DNA of 45,924 nt from Fulvimarina sp. (GCA_002700095.1 PACL01000090.1:1-45924), one strand, 5' to 3'. Counted from the stretch's first letter, positions 22,401 to 31,379 are shown. Translations and numbers: made by a program. Notes: generated by a model from the sequence alone, not told the origin.

Positions 22401-25400
22401 GAGATCACCGCAAAGGCCATCGCCGGGGCCGGCATCGAGCCGCTGTCGCTCGACGCTTCGGGCTCTTATGCCAACGGCACCCTGACGCTCGCCAATGCCG
22501 ACCTCGACGTCGGCGACGGCTCGCTCACGGCTTCCGGAACGGTGGGCGAAGCGCTCGACATCCAGGTGCGGGCGCAGAACCTTCCCGTCGGCCTCGTCAA
22601 CGGTTTCGTGCCGGATCTTTCGGCACAGGGCACGGTCTCCGGCACGGCCAGCGCCACCGGCACCATCGACAATCCCAACGCGACCTTCGACATCACCGGC
22701 AGCGGGATCACCACAGACGAGATCGCCAGGTCCGGCGTCGAGCCGCTCGACCTGCGGCTTGCCGGACGCTATGCCGACGGCACGGCCGACATCGAGACCG
22801 GCGTCGTCAATGTCGGTGACGGCTCGCTCAACGTCTCCGGCAGCATTGGCGACACGCTCGACGTCACCGCCGAAGTCAACCGTCTGCCGGTGGGCCTTGC
22901 CAACGGCTTCGTCGATGGTCTTGCCGCCGAAGGCACGATCTCGGGCAGCGCGAAGGCAACCGGCACGCTCCAGGACCCCGTCGCAAGCTTCGACCTCAAC
23001 GGTACGGGCATCACCACGGACGCGATCGCCAAGGGCGGCGTGCCGCCTCTGACGGTGGATGCCGCTGGCAATTTCCGCGACGGGACGCTCAGCCTCGACA
23101 CCGCACGGCTCGACGTCGGCGACGGCTCGCTCAGGGCATCGGGCACGGTCGGCGAAGCGTTGAACCTCGACCTCGCGCTGGACGCCCTCCCCGTCGGCCT
23201 CGCCAACGGCTTCGTTTCCGGGCTGAACGCCACGGGCACGGTCTCCGGCACCGGCCGGGCGACAGGTTCGCTGTCCGACCCCAGCGCGACCTTCCAGCTG
23301 ACGGGCAGCGGGATCACGACCGACCAGATCGCCGCATCCGGCATTGCGCCGCTCAGCCTCGACGCCAGCGGCTCCTATGCCGACGGCACCGCGACCATCG
23401 AGAGGGCCGACGTCACGGTGGGCGAAGGCTCGTTGAGTGCTAGAGGCACCGTCGGAGATCAGCTGAACCTCGACGTCACCGCCGACGACATTCCAGCAGG
23501 GCTTGCCAACGGTTTCGTCCAGGGTCTCGGCGCCAAGGGCACCGTCTCCGGCAGCGCGAGGGCGACCGGTTCCCTGTCTAACCCGTCCGCCGAATTCACC
23601 GTCACCGGTCGGGGCATTACCACCGACGACATCGCCCGCTCGGGCACGGCGCCGCTCACTCTCGACGCCGCCGGCACCTATGACGACGGCACCCTCAATC
23701 TCGCCAATGCCGAGGTCGTCGTGGGCAGCGGCACGCTCACCGCCAGGGGCACCGTCGGCCAGACGCTCGACATCAATGTCGATCTGAACCAGCTGCCGGT
23801 CGGCATCGCCAATGGCTTCGTCGGCGGTCTCGGGGCGCAGGGCACCATATCGGGCACGGCCAGCGCGTCGGGTTCGCTTTCGAGTCCGAATGCGCGCTTC
23901 GACCTTTCGGCGGCGAACGTCTCGGTTGCCCAGAGCCGCGCCGCCGGCGCCCCTCCTCTCAGCGCCGACCTTGCCGGCGCCTATCAGAACGGCAACCTCT
24001 CCCTCGACCAGGCGATCGTTCGGGTCGGCGGCGGCACCATCCGCGTCACCGGCGGGGCGAGCACCAGCAATCTGAACCTGAACGCCGAGATCCGCGACCT
24101 GCCGGCTTCGATCGCCAGCGCGGCCGCCGGCAACCTGGCGCCCCAGGGCACCATCAACGGCACCGTCCGGGCGACCGGCGCGCCGAGCAATCCCCAGGTG
24201 AACTACGACGTCACCGCCTCCGGCGTCTCGATCCAGCCGAGCCGGCAGGCCGGCGTCGGCGCCCTGCAGATCGCCACGCAAGGCCAGTATGCCGGCAACC
24301 GGGTCACCACCGACACGCGGCTGAGCGGCAGCGGCATTGATCTCGCGGTCAACGGCTCGGTCGGCCTCGCCGGCACGCCCACCCTCGACCTCGCCGCGAA
24401 CGGCACCGCGCCCCTGTCGCTGGCAAACCCGATCCTGGCGGAAGGCGGCCGCTCGCTGGAGGGCGCCGCACGGGTGGATGCCCGCATTACCGGCCCGGCC
24501 ACCCAGCCGAATGTCAACGGCACCGTCAGCATTGCCGGCGCGCGGCTGGTGGATACCGGCTTCAACATCGCCCTCAACGACATCAACACGACGATCGCGC
24601 TCAACGGCACCAGCGCCACGATCCAGAGCTTCACCGGCCAGATCTCCTCCGGCGGCACCGTCACGATCGGCGGCACGATCGGCCTCACCGGCCAGTTCCC
24701 GGCGGACCTGACGATCAATGCCGACAGGGCGCGCTACAACGACGGCGAACTCGTCGCCGCGCAGCTCTCGGCCGACCTGACATTGACCGGCCCGCTCGTT
24801 GCCACGCCGACCCTCGCCGGCACGATCAACGCCACCGAGATCGACATCATCGTGCCCGACAACCTGCCCTCGTCGCTGGCGCGCATCGACGTCACCCACC
24901 GCAACGCCAGCCCGGCGGTGCTGCAGCAGCAGCGCGAGCTCTTTCCGAAGAACGCCGGCGGCACCAGCGGCGGCGGCATCGATCTCGACATCACCTTCAA
25001 CGCGCCGAACCGGGTCTTCGTGCGCGGGCGCGGCCTCGATCTGGAGCTGGGCGGCTCGCTGCGGATCACCGGACCCGCCTCCAATCTCTCCATCGTCGGC
25101 GGCTTCGAGCTGGTCCGGGGCCGATTCCAGATCCTCGCCAAGCAGCTGACCTTCCAGCGCGGCAATCTGAGCTTCACCGGCAATCTCGTCCCGACCCTCG
25201 ACCTCGAGGCCTCATCGACCGTCAACGACACGACGATCTTCGTGACCGTCACCGGGCCGGCGGACAATCCGTCCGTCAGCTTCTCGTCGAACCCGGCTTT
25301 GCCCCAGGACGAGGTGCTGGCGCGACTGATCTTCGGCCAAGGCACCTCCGACCTGTCGCCCCTGCAGATCGCGCAGTTGGCGGAGGCCGCGGCAACGCTC

Positions 25401-25661
25401 GCCGGCGTCGGCGGCTCGACCGGTCTCCTCGACAACCTGCGCTCGCAGCTCGGCGTCGACGACCTGAACGTCAGCACCACGGCGGACGGCCAGACCGCAG
25501 TCGGCGTCGGCAAGTATCTGAACGAGAACACCTATGTCGGCGTCGATTCAACCGGCCGGGTGTCCATCGACCTGAAGCTCGGCGGCGGCCTGAAGGCCCG
25601 CGGCGCGGTCACCTCGTCGGGCGGCGGCGAGGTCGGCGTGTTCTACGAGGGCGAGTTCTGA
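19401..25661 (+). CDS. tamB: TamB, inner-membrane-anchored translocation and assembly protein
   Basis: A 2086-residue AsmA-like/TamB protein that spans the periplasm as a long beta-taco and partners TamA in outer-membrane assembly or lipid transport. Residues 1-29 form an N-terminal membrane anchor (LAAVALTLLLALAALV). Most of the protein is an elongated repeat region. The C-terminal TamB (DUF490) domain starts at about residue 1740 and ends in an aromatic Phe, as for pairing with TamA's barrel. Longer than the about 1300-residue enterobacterial TamB; length varies greatly in alphaproteobacteria. The extra length here comes largely from a very regular 101-residue repeat at about 836-1643. The frame is complete. 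Confidence 0.95.
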   Translation: MMNERLAAVALTLLLALAALVPTSRPAEAQQFIASQIENLISTDTMKVDIEGLSGALTGAIRIEKVTVSDPQGTFLTATDLAMDWSPLALVRSNVSIEQLTAAQIVLERLPTGQPASEGGGGFSLPSITADIRSIAIEEFVLGEAIAGTRARLKANASLTLAADPTQISAEATVERLDQPGRVAFNVEFAPDDNRLVINVDASEPQGGLVATLLGIPGAPPVQLRVNGSGPLSGFMANGALTVDNQQAATLTARVDRQDSAYRAAVSLNVAAERFVPEAYQRYVAGGANLDATVEIRDDGTYRIEQGTLSSEAIQLSATGAVDPSGSGNNLAIQLSAPGGGPLALSLGTAETPIEIAIASVEAALKGALANADLSVNASLPQLVYGDYAADTVGARLTSQGFDVTGLAGPVQLSASAASAKAPEGVQQRFLDGPIRIEGNGALGEAGLRLDPVTLQTDIANLQVTGSAALNFSTFDLTLDSSFQTVALSAALSPVAGETLAVAGNFARTADGALAASNLKVTGDNLSIEGSAGLSGDTVSADISGRLANAGSVSQSLSGAATFDLTASGPVAKPDVNLTVDGNGLSINGRELAELTVRATGTLDPGSPRASVDISGVIDGQPLEGKAQLTTQDNNERRLSGLVIRQGPNRISGDLVLGENFLPTGTLDVNLDDLAALAALGGVEASGDVSGTIGFDVLPDGTPVARPNLAGDSVSVAGTSLVGAKIDLSLFDYLGMPKPEGSVTALSIGTAGIDIENLAIQLARAGDGTAIDASARANGVPVDLAGNASFTPDETLIALETLTAAIPDAAVALVDPARVRIADGTTSLGDLVLSIGDGRLTASGTAGETLDLSATLESVPAAVATPFVPNLALTGTIDGTAAVSGQASDPDARFDLRLRQIVADPSSGPATPPVDGTIAGRYSGGTLQLQTARLDLGDGSLTASGSVSETIDLNVDLSQAPVAIANAFVEGLDASGTLSGEAQLSGTTSQPAASFSLTGREITAKAIAGAGIEPLSLDASGSYANGTLTLANADLDVGDGSLTASGTVGEALDIQVRAQNLPVGLVNGFVPDLSAQGTVSGTASATGTIDNPNATFDITGSGITTDEIARSGVEPLDLRLAGRYADGTADIETGVVNVGDGSLNVSGSIGDTLDVTAEVNRLPVGLANGFVDGLAAEGTISGSAKATGTLQDPVASFDLNGTGITTDAIAKGGVPPLTVDAAGNFRDGTLSLDTARLDVGDGSLRASGTVGEALNLDLALDALPVGLANGFVSGLNATGTVSGTGRATGSLSDPSATFQLTGSGITTDQIAASGIAPLSLDASGSYADGTATIERADVTVGEGSLSARGTVGDQLNLDVTADDIPAGLANGFVQGLGAKGTVSGSARATGSLSNPSAEFTVTGRGITTDDIARSGTAPLTLDAAGTYDDGTLNLANAEVVVGSGTLTARGTVGQTLDINVDLNQLPVGIANGFVGGLGAQGTISGTASASGSLSSPNARFDLSAANVSVAQSRAAGAPPLSADLAGAYQNGNLSLDQAIVRVGGGTIRVTGGASTSNLNLNAEIRDLPASIASAAAGNLAPQGTINGTVRATGAPSNPQVNYDVTASGVSIQPSRQAGVGALQIATQGQYAGNRVTTDTRLSGSGIDLAVNGSVGLAGTPTLDLAANGTAPLSLANPILAEGGRSLEGAARVDARITGPATQPNVNGTVSIAGARLVDTGFNIALNDINTTIALNGTSATIQSFTGQISSGGTVTIGGTIGLTGQFPADLTINADRARYNDGELVAAQLSADLTLTGPLVATPTLAGTINATEIDIIVPDNLPSSLARIDVTHRNASPAVLQQQRELFPKNAGGTSGGGIDLDITFNAPNRVFVRGRGLDLELGGSLRITGPASNLSIVGGFELVRGRFQILAKQLTFQRGNLSFTGNLVPTLDLEASSTVNDTTIFVTVTGPADNPSVSFSSNPALPQDEVLARLIFGQGTSDLSPLQIAQLAEAAATLAGVGGSTGLLDNLRSQLGVDDLNVSTTADGQTAVGVGKYLNENTYVGVDSTGRVSIDLKLGGGLKARGAVTSSGGGEVGVFYEGEF
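21906..24329 (+). repeat. Eight-fold 303-bp tandem repeat within tamB
   Basis: The anchor motif VGDGSLTASGTVG recurs with its first Gly codon at 21906, 22209, 22512, 22815, 23118, 23421, 23724 and 24027: seven intervals of exactly 303 bp (101 codons) with no indel. A ninth, degenerate copy follows at 24327. Units share LPVGLANGFV, GTVSGTA, ATGS and GITTDEIA segments but have diverged in sequence. The exact phase across eight units is unusual for a diverged repeat. Confidence 0.9.
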
Positions 25662-26051
25662 GGCGGACGGCGCGGGCGGGACGCGATCGCGCCGCGTCAG
25701 CGTCGGCCAATCACGAGGCTCGTCGCAGCGAGCGCCTTGGGCGGGGTTGCTCCGGTGGACATCGCTCATGTGCTGCAATGTCGGCAGCGGCTCAAGTGGC
25801 GGACCACCGGTGGCGAGACGAAATGTCTCCGCATCGGCAGGGTCGTTCACCGGCTCTGCCCCATACCCGTGAGAACGATCGTGCGCGTCACACGGGTGGG
25901 CGGGATGCAGCGCACCAGCGCTCACCTTCCCATGCGGTATTCTGGCCGCGGCCTCATCCCCTGGCTCGTCTCGGGGATCAGCCAGGATGTTCGCGGCAGC
26001 ACCGCAGCAGCGGGGACAGAGAATGCCCTGCCGTTGCCGTTGGCTCGATGA
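25662..26051. other. Gene-free stretch after tamB
   Basis: Between the tamB stop and the convergent D,D-carboxypeptidase stop. No coding signature in any frame and no strong terminator hairpin with a T-tract. Confidence 0.5.
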
Positions 26052-26924
26052 TCACAGATACTTGTCGATCAGCGCAGTCGCTTCAGCGTTGCGGATCGCG
26101 CCCGTCTGGCCGCCCATCACGACGACGATGATCCGCCGGCCGCCGCGCAGGGCGGTGGCGACGAGGTGGAAGCCGGAATCGCGGATGTAGCCGGTCTTCA
26201 GCCCGTCGACGCCCTCGACCTTGCCGAGCAGCTTGTTGGTCGCCCTGTAAGTCCGGCCCTTGAAGATGAATTCGGTGACGCGGAACATCGGCATGTAGCG
26301 CTGGTTGCGCGAGATCAGGGCCCGCGCCAGGATCGCCATGTCGCGCGCCGTCGAGATCTGGCGCGTGTCGGGCAGACCCGAGGCGTTGACGAAGCGGGTG
26401 TTGCGCATGCCGAGGGAGCGCGCCTTGGCGGTCATGACGGCGGCGAAGTTTTCCTGCGTTCCGCCGAGGTTTTCCGCGACGGCGACGGCGACGTCATTGG
26501 CCGACTTGGTCGCCAGGGCCTGCGCGGCATCGCGCACGGAGATCGTCTCTCCCGGCTTGAAGCCGAGCTTGGACGGTGGCTCGGCAGCAGCCTCGGCGCT
26601 GACCACCAGCTCGGTATCGAGGGAGATCCTGCCCGTGTCGACCGCCTCGAAGAGAAGATACAGCGTCATCATCTTCGACAGCGAGGCCGGGTAGCGCAGC
26701 GCGTCGGGGTTTTCCGCCTCGAGGATGCGGCCGGACTGGTAGTCCATGACGAGCACCGAACGCCCGCGGATCTCGGCGACGCTCTGGTCGCTCAGCGTCG
26801 CGATGCCGAGGCCGGCCGGGGAGAGCTCGGCGGTCTGGCAGCCGGCGAGCGTGACCGCGAGAAGCACTGCGGCGAGAAGACGGAACGGCCGGGCGGAACG
26901 AATTGCCTGAAACCAGTGTCGCAT
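26052..26924 (-). CDS. Serine-type D-Ala-D-Ala carboxypeptidase lipoprotein (PBP5/6 family)
   Basis: Trims the terminal D-Ala from peptidoglycan stem peptides in the periplasm. The 290 residues carry all three penicillin-binding motifs: S81-L-S-K84 in YPASLSKMMT, S141-A-N143, and K243-T-G245. The start is MRHWFQAIRSAR (ATG at 26924). A lipoprotein signal follows, with lipobox LAGC at C29, so it is likely anchored to a membrane by a lipid. This differs from the C-terminal amphipathic anchor of classical PBP5. The canonical C-terminal DacA domain is absent, giving the short form common in Rhizobiales. It is convergent with tamB. Confidence 0.92.
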   Translation of the reverse strand: MRHWFQAIRSARPFRLLAAVLLAVTLAGCQTAELSPAGLGIATLSDQSVAEIRGRSVLVMDYQSGRILEAENPDALRYPASLSKMMTLYLLFEAVDTGRISLDTELVVSAEAAAEPPSKLGFKPGETISVRDAAQALATKSANDVAVAVAENLGGTQENFAAVMTAKARSLGMRNTRFVNASGLPDTRQISTARDMAILARALISRNQRYMPMFRVTEFIFKGRTYRATNKLLGKVEGVDGLKTGYIRDSGFHLVATALRGGRRIIVVVMGGQTGAIRNAEATALIDKYL

Positions 26925-27245
26925 GGGCCTGCCGTCGGTGTCGGGGGTTGCGCTGCAGGAGCTATGCGCAACTGGCCGGAATCCTGTCAAATCGAGAAGA
27001 GAGCGTTGAAAGACTTCGCCCTTCGCCTGTGCCGGCCATGCCACATGACGCCCTGTCTCGCCTCAGGCCGTGGCCCAGGGACGGATGCGGGGGTGGACCT
27101 CGCCCCGCAGCCCTGACATCACGGCGTCACCATGACAGGAGCACTCTGCATCGCAAGCGATTGCGGCCGAGGCAAAAGGCGTCGCATCGCGGTCGGCGGG
27201 CGGTCTGCTCTTGCATCTGCAATCTCGGTCTCTGGAGGCGAACCC
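26925..27245. other. Divergent intergenic region
   Basis: Separates the leftward carboxypeptidase gene from the rightward DUF1045 gene and should hold both promoters. No further gene is supported; longer in-frame extensions of either neighbour lack coding character. Confidence 0.5.
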
Positions 27246-27923
27246 ATGCGCGCGGCGATCTACTTCACTCCGCCGGCGGGATCGGCGCTGGCCCAGGCGG
27301 CGGCTCACTGGCTTGGTCGCAATCCCTTCGACGGCGAGCCCACCCGCGAGCCGGACGAGACGCGTGATCCGCTGCTGGCTTCGCCGGCGCGCTACGGCTT
27401 CCATGCGACCATCGTCGCGCCGTTCCGCCTGAACGGGACATCCCATCTCGAGGATGTCGACGCGCGGCTCGCCGAATTCTGCGCCAGCCAGACGCCGTTC
27501 GAGATCAGCACCGCCGTTCCGCGGGCGCTCGGGGCTTTCTTCGCCCTCGTTCCGGCCGAGCCCTCGGCAAAGCTGCAGACGCTGGAGGACGCCGCCGTGC
27601 GGGCCTTCGCGCCGTTCCGCGCGCAGCCAACGCAGGCGGAGATCGCGCGCCGGCGCCCCGAGCGCCTGACCGAGCGCCAGCGGGACTATCTCGCCGAATG
27701 GGGCTATCCTTACGTCTTCGACGAGTTCCGCTTCCACATGACCTTGTCGGGCGCCCTGCCCGCCAGCGACGCCGAGACGCTCCGCCCGGATCTCGAGGCG
27801 ACCTTCGGCGGCTTTGACGGCCAGAAGCTCGCGATCGACCAGCTGGCGATCTTCGTCGAGCCTGAGCCCGAGGCGCCGTTCCGCGTCCATTCGGTGCATC
27901 GCTTCGAGACGCTGTCCTCGTAA
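27246..27923 (+). CDS. DUF1045 family protein, 2H-phosphoesterase-like
   Basis: 225 residues matching DUF1045, described as a putative phosphonate-metabolism protein because it often lies in phn gene clusters. Two HxT motifs, H53-A-T55 in YGFHATIVAPF and H164-M-T166 in FRFHMTLSG, are the hallmark of the 2H phosphoesterase superfamily, so hydrolysis of a cyclic phosphate is plausible. No phn genes lie within this window, so the role is open. The ATG at 27246 has GGAGGCGA upstream; a longer frame from 27132 lacks similarity. A terminator follows 8 bp after the stop. Confidence 0.88.
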   Translation: MRAAIYFTPPAGSALAQAAAHWLGRNPFDGEPTREPDETRDPLLASPARYGFHATIVAPFRLNGTSHLEDVDARLAEFCASQTPFEISTAVPRALGAFFALVPAEPSAKLQTLEDAAVRAFAPFRAQPTQAEIARRRPERLTERQRDYLAEWGYPYVFDEFRFHMTLSGALPASDAETLRPDLEATFGGFDGQKLAIDQLAIFVEPEPEAPFRVHSVHRFETLSS

Positions 27924-27931
27924 CGCAGAAA

Positions 27932-27961
27932 ACCGCCGAGGCGGGTCAGCGCCTCGGCGGT
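27932..27961 (+). terminator. Rho-independent-like terminator after DUF1045 gene
   Basis: 12-bp perfect stem ACCGCCGAGGCG / CGCCTCGGCGGT with a 6-nt loop and A residues before it; the T-tract is weak (TCTCC). Confidence 0.7.
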
Positions 27962-28170
27962 CTCCACCCGCTCGGTCGGTGGCGGCCGGCCTGCGGAACG
28001 GCGGCAATGCCGAGGGGATGGCCTCGCCGCCGTCATTGGAATGTTTAAGAAGCGGGCGAACCACGCCTGCCGTCCCGCTCCCTGCACGTCATCCCGCAGC
28101 ATCGGGCCGGATCCGCGGCAACTGCATTGCCGCTTCATGGCGCCACACCGCGATCATGCGCTTGGAAGGC

Positions 28171-29136
28171 TCAGCCCCGCTCCGGGCCGCCATCCTGGTC
28201 GTCGCCGGGGCCGGCGGCGTCCGGTGCGCCCTGCCCGTCCGGCTGATTGCGCATCTCGTCCCCCTTCGGACCGCGTGGTCCGTCGTGGCGATCGCCGAAC
28301 CGGTGACCGTCCCGGCCGCCGTGGCGCGGGCCCATGCCGTGGCGAGGCCCATGCTCGCCCCGGCGCCACTCGTGGCGCATGTCGCGCATCATCGAGCGGA
28401 CGAGACCGCGCGCCGTGTCGATCTGCTCCGGCGTCAGCGTCCGTTCGAGATCGGCCATAGCCGATTTCAAGGTCTCGGCCCTGTCGCCGGCCTCGATCGC
28501 CCGGTCGGCGAAGCGGTCGAGCATCCTGAAGGCGAAGAGCCCGCGCTGCCCGTCCTGCGTCTGCAAGGCGCTGTCGTCGGGTGAGGCCTTTGCCGCGCCG
28601 TCCTGCGGCGCCGTCACATCCGGCGCATCGGCCGCATCATCCGCCTCGTCGTCCGCTTCCATGCCGCGGGGTCCGGGACCCATGCCATGCATGCCGCGGC
28701 GCGGCGGCTGCACCGATTCGGCGAAGGCGATCAGCGCGCCGGTGAAGGTGCGCCACGTGGCCATCTGGTCCGGCTGGATGCCGACGCCGGTCTCGAGCGC
28801 CGCAAGGGCACCCGCGAGCTTGGCCGGGGACATCATCATGCCGCGCGGCCCGTGCCGGCCAGGTCCGCGATGGCCCGGCCCGCGATCGTCGCGGCCACGA
28901 TGCCATCTGGGGCCACCCTCCCGGTCGCCGCGCTCGGCAAACCGCATCTGCCCCTTGGCCGGATCGCCGGGCCGCATCGTCTGCGCCTGCTCCTGGCCGG
29001 ATGGGGGAACGGGCTGGGCAAAGGCGCTGGTGCCGACAAGGGCCGCCGCGAGGATGGCGCCGGTGGTCATGCCGGCACGGCGGCCGAAGCGGCCCGTCTT
29101 CATGCCGGCGGTGTCGATGTCTCGAACTGATCTCAT
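28171..29136 (-). CDS. Periplasmic Spy/CpxP-like (LTxxQ motif) protein
   Basis: 321 residues. An N-terminal signal peptide (RAGMTTGAILAAALVGTSAFA, split around residues 22-42) is followed by acidic and basic Gly/His/Arg linkers and two helical LTxxQ-type segments, GIQPDQMATWRTF and LTPEQIDTARGLV. These mark Spy/CpxP-like chaperone or stress proteins. The C-terminus is rich in His, Arg and Gly (RHGMGPRHGGRDGHR) and could bind metal. Much longer than Spy (about 160 residues). The ATG at 29136 has AGGAGA 6 nt upstream; an adjacent GTG at 29139 is also possible. It is divergent from the two-component genes, a layout that suggests regulation by them, as spy is by Cpx/Bae in enterics. Confidence 0.78.
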   Translation of the reverse strand: MRSVRDIDTAGMKTGRFGRRAGMTTGAILAAALVGTSAFAQPVPPSGQEQAQTMRPGDPAKGQMRFAERGDREGGPRWHRGRDDRGPGHRGPGRHGPRGMMMSPAKLAGALAALETGVGIQPDQMATWRTFTGALIAFAESVQPPRRGMHGMGPGPRGMEADDEADDAADAPDVTAPQDGAAKASPDDSALQTQDGQRGLFAFRMLDRFADRAIEAGDRAETLKSAMADLERTLTPEQIDTARGLVRSMMRDMRHEWRRGEHGPRHGMGPRHGGRDGHRFGDRHDGPRGPKGDEMRNQPDGQGAPDAAGPGDDQDGGPERG

Positions 29137-29378
29137 CACTGATCTCCTCTGCTTCGAGTGATGAACGAGTGATAAGCGGGGCTTGTTGCGAGGGTGCGGC
29201 GGAAAGTTGCCAAATGTCGCCAGGAAGCGACTGATTTGTTACGGCATGTATCGACAGCCGGCAGGGCAACACGCGGTTACAATTCGCCTCTCGCATTGGC
29301 TCTCGCGCCCGTGCACGAGACGGCGCAATGACAGCCCCGCACGATGCATCCATGACCTTCGCAATGGGACACCCGACG

Positions 29379-30122
29379 ATGACCCAACCCAACATTCTCG
29401 TCGTCGACGACGATCCGGAGATCTGCCGTCTCCTCGGCAAGTATCTCGAGGGGCAGGGCTTCCGCTGCCAGCTCGCCGCCAATCGCCGGCAATGCCAGCA
29501 GCGGCTGGCCGATTCCCGCGTCGACCTCGTGGTGCTCGACGTCATGCTGCCGGACGGCTCCGGCCTCGACATCTGCCGGCAGATCAAGGACGAGAAGCCC
29601 GAGGTTGCGGTAATCCTCCTGACCGCGCTCAAGGAGGATGTCGACCGGATCATCGGCCTCGAACTCGGCGCCGACGACTATCTCGGCAAGCCGTTCAACC
29701 CGCGCGAGCTGGCGGCCCGGATCCGCGCGGTGCTGCGTCGCGGCAGCCCCGCCGCGGCAGCCAAGGACGGCGAGACGGCGCCGGTCTACCGCTTCGAGGG
29801 CTTCGCCGCCGTTCCCGAGCGGCGCAGCCTCACCGGGCCCGACGGCGAGGAGGTGCCCCTCACCGGCGCCGAATTCGATCTCCTGATGATCTTCCTCGAC
29901 CGGCCGGGACGCGTTCTCTCCCGCGAGATCCTGATGGACCTCCTGCACGGCCGCTCCGTCGATCCCTTCGACCGCTCGATCGACGTGACGATGAGCCGGC
30001 TCAGGCGCAAGCTCAACGACAACGGCGTGTTCCGGCTGTTCAAGACGGTGCGCAACGGCGGCTACCAGTTTGCCGCGCGGGTGGATCGGGACGACGACGG
30101 CAGCGGAGAGGCGCGACCGTGA
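29379..30122 (+). CDS. OmpR-family response regulator
   Basis: 247 residues: receiver domain (acidic pocket D10-D11, phosphoacceptor D54 in VVLDVMLPDG, T82, K104) then an OmpR/PhoB winged-helix DNA-binding domain from about residue 145 (VPLTGAEFDLLMIFL, SIDVTMSRLRRKL, TVRNGGYQF). The start is the ATG at 29379 (MTQPNILVVDDDPE); in-frame ATGs at 29352 and 29328 give short N-terminal extensions. The stop codon overlaps the kinase GTG start (GTGA), so the pair is translationally coupled. Targets may include the divergent Spy-like gene; this is inference. Confidence 0.95.
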   Translation: MTQPNILVVDDDPEICRLLGKYLEGQGFRCQLAANRRQCQQRLADSRVDLVVLDVMLPDGSGLDICRQIKDEKPEVAVILLTALKEDVDRIIGLELGADDYLGKPFNPRELAARIRAVLRRGSPAAAAKDGETAPVYRFEGFAAVPERRSLTGPDGEEVPLTGAEFDLLMIFLDRPGRVLSREILMDLLHGRSVDPFDRSIDVTMSRLRRKLNDNGVFRLFKTVRNGGYQFAARVDRDDDGSGEARP

Positions 30123-31375
30123 AATCGCTCCGCTTCCGGCTCGCCCTCCTTCTCGTCGGCTCGATCCTCGGCGTCGTTGTCCTCGCCGCCCTCATCTCGC
30201 TGCTGACGCTCGACCGTCCGGACCGCGACAGCTTCCGGACGACCTTTGCCGAAGAGGTGCGGATCGTCACCGCGGTCCTGCGCGAGGATCCTTCGGCCGC
30301 AGAACGGCTCGGCATCACCATCGGCAGGATGCCGGTCCGCGAGGCGGACGTCTTCGTCCACGACAGCCGCGGCATCAACGAGGCCCTCGCGCAGCGCGGC
30401 GTTGAGACAAAGGTGCGGATCGTCGGAGACCCGGCATCGCGCACCCGCCAGATCGCCTTCGAGATCACGCCGGGACGCTGGGCCTACCTGCCCTATCCGG
30501 GCTTTCCGCCGCGAAACCTCCTCGGCTTTCTCATCTATCTGACGGTGCTGGCGATCGGCGTCGCCGCCGTGTCGATTTTCGCCGCCACCAAGATGACCCG
30601 GCCGCTCGTCATTCTCGACGAGGCCGTTTCCAACGTCGGGCCGGACGGCCTGCCCGCCCATGTCCCCGAGGACGGGCCGGCCGAGGTGCGCGCCACGGCT
30701 TCGGCGCTGAACCGGCTGACGGCGCGGGTGCGGGCGGCGGTCGAAAGCCGGATGCGGCTCGTCGCCGCTGCCGGCCACGACCTCAGGACGCCGATGACGC
30801 GCATGCGGCTGCGCGCCGAGTTCCTGCCGGACGATGAACGGGAGACCTGGCTGAAGGATCTCGAGGAGCTCGACCGCATCGCCGACAGCGCCATCCGCCT
30901 GGTGCGCGAAGAGGTCGAGCCGCAGGCCGCCGAGCCGGTGGCGCTGCCGGGCCTCCTCGCGGAGATCGCTCGGGAGCTGACGGAGATCGGCCGCGACATC
31001 GAGCCGCTCGCGCAAAAGATGCCGGCGCTGACCGTGATGGCTCGGCCGCTCGCCCTCAAGCGCGCCCTGCGCAACCTCATCGACAATGCCGCCGTGCATG
31101 GCGGCAAGGCTCACGTGACGCTGCGACAGTCGGACGGCGAGGCCGAGATCCGCATCGAGGACGACGGTCCCGGCATTCCCGAGGACATGCTCGAGCGGGC
31201 CTTCGAACCGTTCTTCCGGGTCGATCCCGGCCGCCGCAAACTGAAGCCCGGCGCCGGCCTCGGCATGGCGATCGCGAAAGAGATCGTCGATCAGGCGGGC
31301 GGCATGATCCGGATCGCCAACCGGCCCGGGGGCGGCCTCGAACAGGTGATCGTGCTGCCGCTGGCGACGGCGTAA
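30119..31375 (+). CDS. EnvZ-type sensor histidine kinase
   Basis: 418 residues. TM1 is at about 8-29, a short periplasmic domain covers 30-134, TM2 is at about 135-156, then HAMP (TKMTRPLVILDEAV), dimerisation domain with H220 in AAAGHDLRTPMTRMR, N-box N323 in NLIDNAAVHG, and G-boxes DDGPGIP (348-354) and GAGLGMA (378-384). The GTG start at 30119 overlaps the regulator stop by 4 bp. The ligand sensed by the roughly 100-residue periplasmic domain is unknown. It ends 4 bp before the convergent PPK2 stop. Confidence 0.95.
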   Translation: MKSLRFRLALLLVGSILGVVVLAALISLLTLDRPDRDSFRTTFAEEVRIVTAVLREDPSAAERLGITIGRMPVREADVFVHDSRGINEALAQRGVETKVRIVGDPASRTRQIAFEITPGRWAYLPYPGFPPRNLLGFLIYLTVLAIGVAAVSIFAATKMTRPLVILDEAVSNVGPDGLPAHVPEDGPAEVRATASALNRLTARVRAAVESRMRLVAAAGHDLRTPMTRMRLRAEFLPDDERETWLKDLEELDRIADSAIRLVREEVEPQAAEPVALPGLLAEIARELTEIGRDIEPLAQKMPALTVMARPLALKRALRNLIDNAAVHGGKAHVTLRQSDGEAEIRIEDDGPGIPEDMLERAFEPFFRVDPGRRKLKPGAGLGMAIAKEIVDQAGGMIRIANRPGGGLEQVIVLPLATA

Positions 31376-31379
31376 GCGC

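Noticed and set aside
21906..24329. CRISPR-like regular spacing
   Set aside because: Period is 303 bp, fully coding and in frame with TamB; no short direct repeats with unique spacers.
22116..24899. Long minus-strand open frame opposite tamB
   Set aside because: Shadow frame of the tamB repeats; Arg/Gly/Asp-rich with no recognisable domain.
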